From Conidiobolus incongruus B7586 (lineage: Eukaryota > Entomophthoromycota > Entomophthoromycetes > Entomophthorales > Conidiobolaceae): a stretch of DNA of 17,110 bases. The notes beneath the pieces were generated by a model, which saw only the letters and a list, made by a program, of their open reading frames with translations, searched no databases and was not told where the DNA came from. Positions 8,545 to 17,110 of the stretch are shown one piece after another; position 1 is the first letter of the stretch, and each line of letters begins with the position of its first letter. The position numbers and the translations under genes are program-made. The stretch covers positions 1 to 17,110 of the forward strand of contig JNEM01015464.1 in assembly GCA_000697335.1 (NCBI GenBank). Reading direction: 5' to 3'.

Positions 8545-9906
8545 ATGAATAGTAAATTGCTGCTACGTAATCAATTAGACACCAATCCTTGCTCCAGTAG
8601 TGAGGAACGAGAACCATTACCAAAATTTGGTGATATGATTCCTTATGGAGATCCTACCTGGTATCAAGAATGGTACAGTCCCTACTATGACGAGTCCCAC
8701 CATGCATTACGTGCAGCTGTGCGCAAATTCGTGGATGAAGAGCTATCCAAATGGGTAGCTCATGCCGATAGTAACCAATGTGTCCCAAGCAAAGTGATGC
8801 AAAGAGCTGGTGAATTAGGAATCCTTGCAGCTTGCTCGAGTTTTGAGGTGGTTCGAGAATACTTTAAAGGGAAAATATGTGGAGTAGTAGAGCCTTCGAA
8901 ATTTGATGTATTTCATCAAGTCGTGGTAGGTGACGAATTGGCTAGAGTTGCAAGTCCTGGTCTTGTTGCCGGTATGTCAATCGGTCCCGCTTTAGCTACC
9001 AATCCTATTGCCTTTTTAGCTTCTGATGAAATCAAACGCAAAGTCGTTCCTGAAATTATCTTCGGTCATAAACGCTGTGCTCTAGCCATTTCGGAGCCTC
9101 AAGCTGGTAGCGATGTGGCTAATCTCACCACTGAAGCCAAACTCAATCCCGAAGGAACTCATTATATAGTGAATGGAACAAAGAAATGGATTACAGGCGG
9201 AACCGTTGCGGATTATTTCTTAACTGCTGTTCGTACTGGCCCGCCTGGTCTAAAGGGAGTGACTGTATTGCTCATTGAGCGCAGCGAAGGTGTCAAGACT
9301 CGTCCCCTCGAAGTTATGGGCCTTCATGGAAGTGGAACAGCTTTTGTCACTTTTGAAGATGTGAAGGTACCTGTAGGAAATGTCATTGGTGAAGTGAACG
9401 AGGGATTCAAAACTATTGTAATTAATTTTAACCCTGAGCGCATGGGTATGATTATTACTGGAATCCGTTTAGCTCGTGTATGCTACGAAGAGAGCTATAG
9501 ATATGCCAACAAACGTAAAACATTCGGTAAAAGGCTTATCGAGCATGGAGTTATTCGTGAGAAGTTAGCGCATATGATCCGCCATATTGAAGCCTGTCAG
9601 CATTGGGCCGAGCATCTTGTATACCAAACCAAATATTTCGATGGTTTTAATGGTCTCATAAACCTGGCAGGAGCTATTTCACTCTGCAAGATAGAGGTGT
9701 CACGCTGTTTCGAGTTCTGTGCAAGAGAAGCATGCCAGATCTTTGGGGGTGCAGGTTATACCAAAGGTGGGCAAGGTGAGAAGATCGAAAGATTGTATAG
9801 AGATGTCAAAGGCTATGCTATCCCTGGAGGCTCTGAGGAAATCATGGCTGAACTGGGTGTTAATATGGCGATGAGATTGGCTAAAATGAAAGGAGCAAAA
9901 CTTTAA
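8545..9906 (+). CDS. acyl-CoA dehydrogenase, copy A (453 aa, intronless, PTS1)
   Basis: Flavoenzyme expected to oxidise an acyl-CoA to the 2,3-enoyl-CoA. The first ATG of the frame is at 8545, and a frame from 8524 would begin with TTG. Regions: N-terminal PYGDPTWYQEWY block (about residues 33-45), helical N domain to about 170, flavin-binding middle domain with SEPQAGSDVAN (183-193) and KKWITGG, LEVMGLHGSGTAF, then the C-terminal helical domain with RKTFGKRLIEHGVIREKLAHM and QIFGGAGYTKGGQGEK. The MCAD-type catalytic Glu position (YEGTSQ) reads IPGGSEE here. NFNPER, with Glu298, aligns with the helix-G base of isovaleryl- and long-chain acyl-CoA dehydrogenases. The last three residues are AKL, a canonical PTS1, so peroxisomal location is inferred. 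Substrate chain length cannot be told from sequence. No introns are needed. Confidence 0.95.
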   Translation: MNSKLLLRNQLDTNPCSSSEEREPLPKFGDMIPYGDPTWYQEWYSPYYDESHHALRAAVRKFVDEELSKWVAHADSNQCVPSKVMQRAGELGILAACSSFEVVREYFKGKICGVVEPSKFDVFHQVVVGDELARVASPGLVAGMSIGPALATNPIAFLASDEIKRKVVPEIIFGHKRCALAISEPQAGSDVANLTTEAKLNPEGTHYIVNGTKKWITGGTVADYFLTAVRTGPPGLKGVTVLLIERSEGVKTRPLEVMGLHGSGTAFVTFEDVKVPVGNVIGEVNEGFKTIVINFNPERMGMIITGIRLARVCYEESYRYANKRKTFGKRLIEHGVIREKLAHMIRHIEACQHWAEHLVYQTKYFDGFNGLINLAGAISLCKIEVSRCFEFCAREACQIFGGAGYTKGGQGEKIERLYRDVKGYAIPGGSEEIMAELGVNMAMRLAKMKGAKL

Positions 9907-9922
9907 TATCAGATTAAATTTC

Positions 9923-9928
9923 AATAAA
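9923..9928 (+). promoter_or_regulatory. possible polyadenylation signal of ACAD copy A
   Basis: AATAAA starts 17 nt after the stop. Position fits a short 3' UTR, but the hexamer is frequent in this background. Confidence 0.3.
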
Positions 9929-10513
9929 TCTACATTTAAATTATCATTAACAAATTTCTAAAAATCACGAAAATGAAAGTTTTGCAAATATTGAGTTGGG
10001 ATTATGGTTAAGATAAATTCAAAATTTTGTACTTGGTATACTTATAATTCAATATGACAGGGAATTGCCTACTTTATAAAATGTTAGGTTAAAATATTTT
10101 TATATTATTGTCTAACCTTTTATTTATATGTAATATTTCATAACATACTTAAACAGTGAATTTTAATCTGGTGTTCTGATTATTTTGTTTAGATTCATAT
10201 TAATCAAATAGTCTGAAAATTATTTAAACCATTTTGTATCCATTATATAGATAATTAATTGTAACTATATTATAGAGGGAAATTTATTGATATTAAATTT
10301 TATTTATCAATTATATTATCTGAACTGTTTTTATTTAATGATTTTAAATTACAAATTAATACTATATTTGAAATTCATTAAAAATTCGTGGAATAATGAT
10401 ACATATACGTATAATTTTTCATCAATTCACAACTATTATATAATCGTTTATTTTTGAAATGCTATCAAAATATAAATCTGACAACAAGAAAGTATTTGGC
10501 ATTCCAAAGTGAT

Positions 10514-10534
10514 ATTATTATTATTATTATTATT
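10514..10534. repeat. (ATT)7 microsatellite
   Basis: Uninterrupted ATT trinucleotide units of about 21 nt in intergenic DNA. Confidence 0.85.
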
Positions 10535-10822
10535 TAATATTAATATTGACATATTTTAAGATCCATTTGAGATTTAATCAATAAACAATCAGATAACTAA
10601 CAGTTTGTAAAATTATATTGAATTTGATCCAATTTTACAAAATCGCAATATAATCATCTAAATTCATTATAGTTTCAGATTAAATAATTTTTTGTTCAAA
10701 ATTGAAGCTATGATAGCTAAATAATAGTTTTTATAAAATTGATTTTTAAATTAATAGTAAATAAAAAATTGTTTATATTCATTTTATAAATTGAGAATAG
10801 AAAAATTTTATGATTATTTTTC

Positions 10823-10846
10823 ATCCTGCCCTGATTTGGGCTGGAT
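10823..10846. repeat. GC-rich inverted repeat / hairpin
   Basis: Arms ATCCTGCCC and GGGCTGGAT are complementary over 9 positions with one T-T mismatch, around a 6-nt TGATTT loop. It is by far the most GC-rich intergenic patch here. It could be a remnant terminal repeat of a small transposon or a structured RNA element; neither is shown. Confidence 0.5.
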
Positions 10847-11507
10847 TTTTAAAGCATATTTTGAATCATATTTATTAACTAATAAATATATTTAGGTATA
10901 TTATAATATCTATATCAAATTAATTATAAAGGATTTATAATATCACCTTCAATCACTAGAATATATAATATTATAGTTATTATTATATAGATCTATAAAG
11001 TAAAATTTGAAATTCATAAATAATTATGTAATTAACACGATTTTTAACTCAATATTATTTCAAAATAATATTTATATTAAAATTATGTTAATAAAATGTA
11101 TTAAAATTATTAAAAGTATTTTAATATATAATATTCAAATGTTAATTGAACTATAACCTGATATTAGAATAAATAGTTTAGGTATATTCACAATTCCAAA
11201 ATAATTTAACAACGTTCGAGGTATATATTTTTAATGGTATAATAATAATCTAGATTAGAAGAAAATGATATATAAAACTATATAAACCATTAGTTCGAAA
11301 GTGATGTGTTTAAATTATATACCTAGATATTTTGTTTCTAATAGCTGATATAAAAATTAGTTTAAAAAACAATGCAAAGGTTAATCCAATTTTTCATTAT
11401 CAATTTTAAAAAATTTGAATCCTTAATCAAATTAAAGATATCAAAAATACTTGAAATGAAAAAATCATATGTTAAAATGAATTAAACGCTTTAAATATTG
11501 TAAGGTA

Positions 11508-11514
11508 TATAAAT
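11508..11514 (+). promoter_or_regulatory. candidate TATA box for ACAD copy B
   Basis: TATAAAT lies 60 bp before the presumed start codon position of copy B, similar in spacing to the candidate before copy A. Weak because of AT background. Confidence 0.25.
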
Positions 11515-11567
11515 GATTCAATATTTATAAAAAATCATTAATCAAATTATAAATTTTGGATTACATT

Positions 11568-12926
11568 ATGTAATATCAACATATAGCAAATTTATTAGGT
11601 TCCAATCTATGCAACAATCAAGAAGATCGCGAGCCATTACCAAAATTTGGTGATATGATTCTTTACGGAGATCCCACATGGTACCAGGAGTGGTACAGTC
11701 CCTACTACGACGAATCACAACATGCATTGCGAGTAGCTGTGCGTAAATTCATTGGCGAAGAGTTAATCAAGTGGGTTTCGCATGCAAACCAACAGCAATG
11801 AGTGCCACAAGAAGTGGTTTTGAAGGCTGGAGAATTTGGAATTTTGGCATCTAGTGCAGGTGTCAATATCGTACGCAAATATTTTTCCAACAAAATATGC
11901 GGGGTTATAGAGCCTTCAAAATTTAGTGTATTTCACAAGATGGTAATTGGGGATGAATTGGCTAGACTCGGAAGTCCAGGTCTCTTTGCAGGTATGAATA
12001 TAGGCGCCGCTCTGGCAATCAACCCTATCGAAATTTTGGGGTCGGAAGAAATCAAACGAAAAACTATTCCAGATACTATTTTAGGCCGTAAACAAGGAGC
12101 TCTAGCCATTTCGGAACCTCAGGCTGGGAGTGATGTTGCAAATTTAGCTGCAGAAGCAAAATTAAATTCTGAAGGTACTCGCTATATTGTAAATGGAGCA
12201 AAGAAGTGGATTACGGGAGGGACTGTGGCTGACTTTTTCTTAACTGCTGTTCGTACTGGCCCTCCAGGTTTGAAAGATATCAGTGTTCTTTTAATTGAGC
12301 GTGGAAAAGGTGTTAAAACTCGACCTCTTGAAGTTATGGGTCTCCATGGAAGTGGGACAGCCTTTGTGACTTTTGAAAATGTCAAAGTTCCTGTAGAGAA
12401 CATTATTGGAGAAGTAAATGAGGGATTCAAGGCAATTGCAATGAACTTCAACCCAGAGCGTATGGGAATGATTATAAGTGGAATACGATTATCTCGAGTT
12501 TGCTACGAAGACAGTTTCCGATATGCTAACAAACGTAGGACATTTGGTAAAAAACTCATCGAACACGGTGTAATTAGAGAAAGGTTAGCTCATATGATTT
12601 GCCATATCGAAGCTTGTCAGCATTGGGCGGAGTATATCTTATATCAATCTCAATTTAAAAAGAGTTTTAGTGGTGTCATGAGCCAAGCAGGAGCAATTTC
12701 TCTATTGAAGATAGAAGTGACACGTTGTTTCGAATTCTGTGCAAGGGAAGCATGCCAAATATTTGGTGGTTCTGGTTATACTAAAGGAGGCCAAGGTGAA
12801 AAGGTTGAGAGATTGTATAGGGATGTGAGAGGATATGCTATTTCAGGAGGTTCTGAAGAAATCATGGCAGATCTTGGTGTGAATATGGCCATGAAATTGA
12901 CAAAAATGAACCAAGCCAAGATTTAA
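11568..12926 (+). pseudogene. acyl-CoA dehydrogenase, copy B, interrupted by one in-frame TGA
   Basis: Tandem paralogue of copy A, about three-quarters identical by eye. The frame aligns from about 11604 (NLCNNQEDREPLPKFGDM) to the stop at 12924 with no indel needed. Two defects are visible. The ATG at the expected start (11568) is followed at once by TAA. Codon 11799-11801 is TGA where copy A has TGT (Cys79). Downstream, 374 codons are open and keep the family motifs SEPQAGSDVAN, NFNPER, RRTFGKKLIEHG and GGSGYTKGGQGEK, ending in AKI. Other in-frame ATGs are at 11655 (before the TGA), 11940 and 11994. The last two would give proteins of 328 or 310 aa lacking most of the N-terminal helical domain. 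The likeliest reading is a young pseudogene. Alternatives are a truncated protein from 11940, or sequencing or assembly error at these bases. Confidence 0.75.
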
Positions 12927-13874
12927 GTTTTCTATATATATATATAAACTAAAGATAAATCTAACATTTGTTTTGAAATCGGATATATTCTTTCATAACC
13001 TTATTATTTTGTCGAAGTCATAATATTTACTAATATTTCAATAAAATTTGAGTCCATTATCTATACTCAGATATCATTGTTTAATATATTAACTAATTTG
13101 TTGTTTTATTTATTATCATTAATAATTTTAATATATAATTACTTTGATCTTAAATATTTAAAATATTATTAACCTATTAATATTAATAAGGTTTGAAAAA
13201 TTTGATGAGCTATTGTTAGAAAAAAAATAAAGTTCGAAACATAATAGTTATATGTTATTTTTCTTTGAATCATTAAGTCTAATTTTGTTATAAGAACATA
13301 CAAAAATGTGATATTTAGTATTATCAATATTCAGCATCATATTTAACTTTAAATTATAGCAGGTTAAATTTATACTTTTTAAAAATATTTCAAAAATTTA
13401 ATATTAAATCAAATCCACTTTTTAATATGAATATTTTATACATTCAATAATGATAGTAACATCAAAAGAAATATGATTGAATTTAAGATGCTCCGCTCTA
13501 TTAGTATTGATAGATTCTCTTGTACTATATAATTTGAAAATTGCTTTCAATATGCCTTAATATTATTTATATAAAAGTTGTTTAACTTTAATTATCATAA
13601 ATAAGATGTAATATATCGATGTAAAATTAATCTATAATTTTATATTTTTGATAGTATCTGAATCGTATTGTAAATAATGCCACAGTATTAAAAAAAATCC
13701 TGATAATGGTTGAATATATTATGTTAATAGATAATATAAAATATTTTAAATATATTGTTAATTATTTTCTTAAATTGATTTTGGATTCCGAAAATTCTTT
13801 TATTATTGTGATAAATTTAATATATTAAAAATATATAGAGTATTAGTGAAGGATAAATTTTTTATACAGTCAAA
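12927..13874. other. AT-rich region between convergent ACAD copies B and C
   Basis: About 950 bp separating the 3' ends of two converging genes. A short TA run follows the copy B stop (about 12934-12947). No gene or structured element is recognised. It must hold both 3' UTRs if both genes are transcribed. Confidence 0.6.
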
Positions 13875-15209
13875 TTAAAGTTTGGCTTGTTTTAATTTAG
13901 CTACTCTCAATGCCATATTAACACCCAAATCTGCCAAAATTTCTTCAGAACCTCCTGGGATTGCAAATCCTCTCACATCTCTGTACAATCTCTCAATCTT
14001 TTCACCTTGTCCTCCTTTAGTATAGCCAGCACCTCCGAAAATTTGACAAGCTTCTCTGGCGCAGTATTCAAATACCCTTGAAGTATGTACCTTGAGAAGG
14101 GAGATGGGTCCTCCTAAGAGAATATCTTGAGTCTTTTTGGGCATATGTTTAGTTTGGAAAAGAATGTGCTCGGTCCAGTGCTGAGCAGATTCTATTTGGC
14201 GAATCATATGGGCGAGTTTTTCGCGGATGACACCATGTTCAATTAGTCGTTTGCCAAAGGTCCTGCGTTTGTTTGCGTATCTAAAACTTTCTTCATAACA
14301 AACTCTTGCATACCTGATAGCACCAACCGTAAGGTAGAGACGTTCGTGATTGAAATTGCATACAATCACTTTGAACCCTTCGTTGAGTTTACCTACAATG
14401 TTTTCCTTGGGCACTTTGACATCTTCCAGGGTTACAAAGGACGTTCCACTACCGAATAGGCCCATGACTTCGAGGGGGCGTGTCTTTAAGCCTTCGGATC
14501 TTTCAACAAGAATGACACTTATTCCGTTATGACCCTTACCACCGGTGCGCACTGCTGTAAGGAAATAGTCTGCAGATGTACCACAGGTGATCCATTTCTT
14601 AGTTCCGTTGATAATATAATGGGTGCCCTCGTTATTCAACTTGGCTTCTGTAGCAATATTTGCAACATCACTTCCAGCATGTGGTTCAGTAATAGCTAGA
14701 GCCAATCTCTTTCTACCCATAATAACCTCAGGAATAATTCTCTTTTTCAGCTCCTCAGATCCCAACAAGTGAATTGGTCCCAGGCACAGAGCGGTACCGA
14801 TGGTTAACCCAGAAGTAAGGCCAGCGGACCCAACACGTCCCAACTCGTCAAAGATGACCATAAAGTGAAACTCGTCAAAATCTTTAGGGTCCACAACACC
14901 TCCGACCTTGTGGGGAAAGTACTTGCGAACAATTTCAGGACCTCCAGAAGCTGCTAGAATTCCGAGTTCACCAGCGCGCAAAAAAAGTCCTTCAGGGGGA
15001 TCTAACTTTTTTTCAGCGCGATCCACATATTTCACCAGTTCCTCATCTACAAATTTTCTAATAACAGCTCTCAACTCAACATGAGATTTGTTGTAGTAGG
15101 GAGTGTACCACTCTTGATACCATGTAGGATCACCATAGGGTACCATATCGCCAAAGCGGTCCAATGCCTCAACATCCCCTGAGCATAAATTCATTTTGAA
15201 TTGGTCCAT
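13875..15209 (-). CDS. acyl-CoA dehydrogenase, copy C (444 aa, intronless, PTS1)
   Basis: Third paralogue, opposite in orientation to A and B and clearly more diverged, but fully open. It starts at MDQFKMNL (ATG at 15209-15207; the next ATG at 15194 is also possible) and reaches the shared MVPYGDPTWYQEWY block by residue 22. It keeps TEPHAGSDVAN (174-184), KKWITCG, LEVMGLFGSGTSF, NFNHER with the candidate catalytic Glu289, RRTFGKRLIEHGVIREKLAHM and QIFGGAGYTKGGQGEK. As in copy A, the MCAD-type Glu is replaced (IPGGSEE) and the C-terminus is AKL, a canonical PTS1. Differences cluster in the N-terminal helical domain (KVGGVVDPKDF versus KICGVVEPSKF) and in FNHERLYLTVGAIRYAR near the active site. 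This suggests a different acyl preference, which is inference. Confidence 0.95.
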   Translation of the reverse strand: MDQFKMNLCSGDVEALDRFGDMVPYGDPTWYQEWYTPYYNKSHVELRAVIRKFVDEELVKYVDRAEKKLDPPEGLFLRAGELGILAASGGPEIVRKYFPHKVGGVVDPKDFDEFHFMVIFDELGRVGSAGLTSGLTIGTALCLGPIHLLGSEELKKRIIPEVIMGRKRLALAITEPHAGSDVANIATEAKLNNEGTHYIINGTKKWITCGTSADYFLTAVRTGGKGHNGISVILVERSEGLKTRPLEVMGLFGSGTSFVTLEDVKVPKENIVGKLNEGFKVIVCNFNHERLYLTVGAIRYARVCYEESFRYANKRRTFGKRLIEHGVIREKLAHMIRQIESAQHWTEHILFQTKHMPKKTQDILLGGPISLLKVHTSRVFEYCAREACQIFGGAGYTKGGQGEKIERLYRDVRGFAIPGGSEEILADLGVNMALRVAKLKQAKL

Positions 15210-15280
15210 ACTGTTAATTTTATTTACTCGATTTCAATGAAAAAAGGTTATAATTCGGGTATTTGAACTGTGACATGGTT

Positions 15281-15288
15281 TTTAAATA
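15281..15288 (-). promoter_or_regulatory. candidate TATA-like element for ACAD copy C
   Basis: Read on the minus strand this is TATTTAAA, about 72 bp before the ATG. It overlaps one arm (15284-15290) of a 7-bp inverted repeat GGTATTT/AAATACC whose other arm is 15258-15264. Both are weak calls in this background. Confidence 0.25.
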
Positions 15289-15290
15289 CC

Positions 15291-16711
15291 TCATTTTGAA
15301 AGGCAAATCATGGGATCCAAATCTAATTTTTACATGTGATTTTCTAATGTAATATGAGACTATTATTTGCCATATTTTATTTGAGTAGTTTAGAAAAAAG
15401 AATATTTGAACGTTGATTTTAAGAATAATATTTATTAAAAAAATAATTTTAAAATATATAATATTAAAAAAAAGCCTATGTACAATTTGGAAATATAATT
15501 ATTCATTTATACAACATGAATAAAATATTATTATGTGATATATTAATGAGAATTTGTGATTAATATATTGATCTTAAATATTTATTCAAATTTAGCATAA
15601 TTTTAAATATAACAAAACAACTTGTATATATTGTTGAATTATTGACAAAATCATTTGCAAAAAATATTTGGTGAGACTTGAATAGTGATTAAAAAATTCA
15701 ATTTGGCAAGTTAATAACCATAGATTAAAAATAAATAGAGAATAAAATTGCGGAAGCAGCTTTCTTCATCAAGGTCAAATATGTAATTATACAAGAAACT
15801 ACCAGATACAGGTTTATTACAAATATGAGAAGTATATCGTTATATATTTAATATTAACATATAATAATTATTAGTAAATGTAACAGATTAATTAAATATT
15901 AATACTTAACATCATATTTATATAGAATAATTTAAAATTGATATTCACACATTCAAATTACAAATTAAAATTATTGGATTTATATTTTCTACTACTAATT
16001 CAGTTAAAATAGTACTAACTAATTCATCAATAGTATTAATGTTAGAAATAAATGTGAATTAGGTGAATCTAATTTATCATCTAGTCAACTATCTTCTTTG
16101 AAAATGTTGTTCAAAATAATAATTTTCAATATCATTGAATTAACCCAAGTCCAATAAATCAAAAATTAATGGATACATTGATATACTGTTATACAATATA
16201 TTTTAATGAATTAGATAATATTCCAGTAACGATGCTATTATTTTATATTGGCTTTTTCTATAATATTAAATGGTTATATACAACTATAAGAGATTTAGTC
16301 ATAAAAATCATCTACCTTGATTAAAATATGTAATACAAGATAATATTTAAAATACTTTAGAATAATCTCAGTTTTCAATTTTGATATGGTTAACATTTTC
16401 AATCATTTCAATGGTATTATATTTATATTAAAGAAAGCAATAGTGGCAATAGTTAAGGCATATTACAATCAATGTAACTATTATACCAATTCAAAATAAA
16501 AATCAGAATATTAATAATTTTAATTTTCTTGAAGTTTTGAGTAAATTATCTAAAGAATTTTCACTCTATAATTTTTATATAAATTTTATGGATTTTACTA
16601 TCTTATTACCTTGAATTTAAAATAATGGGAAATTTTTTAATTTCTGATTTTTCAAACATATTATTAGTTTGAAATGAATAAATATATACAAAGTTAATAG
16701 GAAATTATATA

Positions 16712-16717
<6 letters not shown>
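15291..16717. other. AT-rich intergenic region right of ACAD copy C
   Basis: About 1.4 kb. The proximal 100 bp are less AT-rich and probably belong to the copy C promoter. Beyond that no gene, RNA or repeat family is recognised on either strand. Confidence 0.55.

Positions 16718-16745
<28 letters not shown>
16718..16745. repeat. (AT)14 microsatellite
   Basis: Uninterrupted AT dinucleotides, 28 nt. They lie about 140 bp before the transposase remnant, where the 5' end of a TA-targeting Tc1/mariner element would be expected. Confidence 0.9.
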
Positions 16746-16748
<3 letters not shown>

Positions 16749-16882
16749 TTTTTTTGATTAAAAAATTAACTTTTTAAAATTGGTTGTTTAATTTAATTAT
16801 GTTTAAACTAAATAGTGATTATCAAAAGTTTTTTATTTTGGTATCAGTAAAACTTAACCATAAACCCTCTAAAATTATTTAA

Positions 16883-17110
16883 AATTTACAAGTAGCTTTT
16901 GGTAATAAAGTATTATCTAAATCAACAATTTATTACTAGGTAAATTACTTTAAAGCTAAAAGAGAAACTATTCAAAACCTGTTAAAATCTAGAAAACTAA
17001 CTTTAACTATCACTCTTTCAATTGTAAATAGAGTGAAAAAAGATATTGAAAAGCACTTTTTTATTTCAGCTAGAGAATTATCTAAGCACTTTAATATTAG
17101 TTTTACAAGT
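16883..17110 (+). mobile_element. Tc1/mariner-like transposase remnant, N-terminal part, cut by window end
   Basis: The frame through 16889-17110 reads NKVLSKSTIYY, then a TAG at 16937 where the family has Trp (YYW), then VNYFKAKRETIQ. The second helix-turn-helix follows: VNRVKKDIEK, then FISARELSKHFNIS. The SKSTIYY and ISAREL...HFNIS words are typical of the paired-type DNA-binding domain of Tc1-like transposases. A TAA just upstream (16880) and no nearby in-frame ATG also indicate decay. The DDE catalytic domain lies beyond the window. The 5' terminal repeat was not identified; it probably falls between the AT run ending at 16745 and 16880. This is a plain DNA transposon, apparently inactive. 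Confidence 0.7.

Larger units (their letters stand above)
9929..11507. other. AT-rich intergenic region between ACAD copies A and B
   Basis: About 1.6 kb without a recognisable gene. It holds an ATT trinucleotide run and one compact GC-rich hairpin, listed separately. No similarity to the flanks of copy A is apparent by eye, so the duplicated unit seems limited to the coding sequence or is too diverged outside it. Confidence 0.55.

Noticed and set aside
9700-9924. Minus strand frame at the end of copy A; similar antisense frames at 11705-11893, 12182-12451 and 14350-14532 in copies B and C
   Set aside because: All lie opposite conserved dehydrogenase codons. The 12182-12451 and 14350-14532 products resemble each other only because the sense strands are homologous.
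11799-11801. TGA as selenocysteine, since it aligns with a Cys codon
   Set aside because: The Cys is not conserved in copy C and is not catalytic in this family. I saw no SECIS-like element in the roughly 120 nt after the stop, and a second stop sits at codon 2. A nonsense mutation explains it more simply.
11771-11812. Tiny intron in copy B removing the TGA
   Set aside because: The only GT...AG pair nearby spans about 40 bp, shorter than any intron here, and would delete sequence that aligns continuously with copy A.
1-17110. tRNA/rRNA genes, CRISPR arrays, LTR or virus-derived elements
   Set aside because: No tRNA internal box pair, rRNA-like sequence, regularly spaced repeats, long terminal repeats or capsid/polymerase-like coding was seen on either strand.

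Overview
The window looks like a nuclear contig of an AT-rich fungus. Coding segments are compact and moderately AT-rich, and they sit in extremely AT-rich intergenic DNA. Introns are tiny (51-71 bp), with GTAAGT/GTATNN/GTAANN donors, TAG or CAG acceptors and, where visible, a CTAAC/CTAAT/TTAAC branch-site-like motif. All five host genes end in TAA. The acyl-CoA dehydrogenase family present and a Tc1/mariner remnant fit an early-diverging ('zygomycete'-grade) fungus such as a Conidiobolus- or Glomeromycotina-like species. This placement is inference from style, not a proven identification.

Layout, left to right. (1) 1011-2306, + strand: a seven-exon gene for Tad3/ADAT3, the non-catalytic subunit of the tRNA wobble adenosine deaminase; it reconstructs to 318 aa. 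(2) 5190-6704, + strand: a four-exon gene for Sub2/UAP56, the DEAD-box ATPase of spliceosome assembly and mRNA export; it reconstructs to 446 aa. A conspicuous leader region lies upstream, with a T-rich tract, a 32-codon upstream ORF and a possible leader intron. (3) 8545-15209: a cluster of three paralogous, intronless acyl-CoA dehydrogenase genes. Copies A and B are in tandem on + and copy C faces copy B on -. Copies A and C are intact and end in the peroxisomal targeting tripeptide AKL. Copy B ends in AKI and has one in-frame TGA plus a stop directly after its presumed ATG, but otherwise keeps an open frame of about 375 codons. (4) 16.88 kb to the end: the start of a decayed Tc1/mariner-like transposase that runs off the window.

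Tad3 and Sub2 are housekeeping RNA-processing genes (tRNA editing; splicing and export). The dehydrogenase cluster looks like a local lineage-specific expansion for peroxisomal fatty-acyl or branched/short acyl-CoA oxidation. I see no pathway link between the two halves. I found no convincing new system. The most interesting points are the nearly intact but nonsense-interrupted copy B, the PTS1 ends, the shifted catalytic glutamate, and the intronless state of the cluster beside intron-rich neighbours. The five intergenic blocks and the left flank (each about 0.9-2.9 kb) hold no recognisable genes, only simple repeats and a small GC-rich hairpin.
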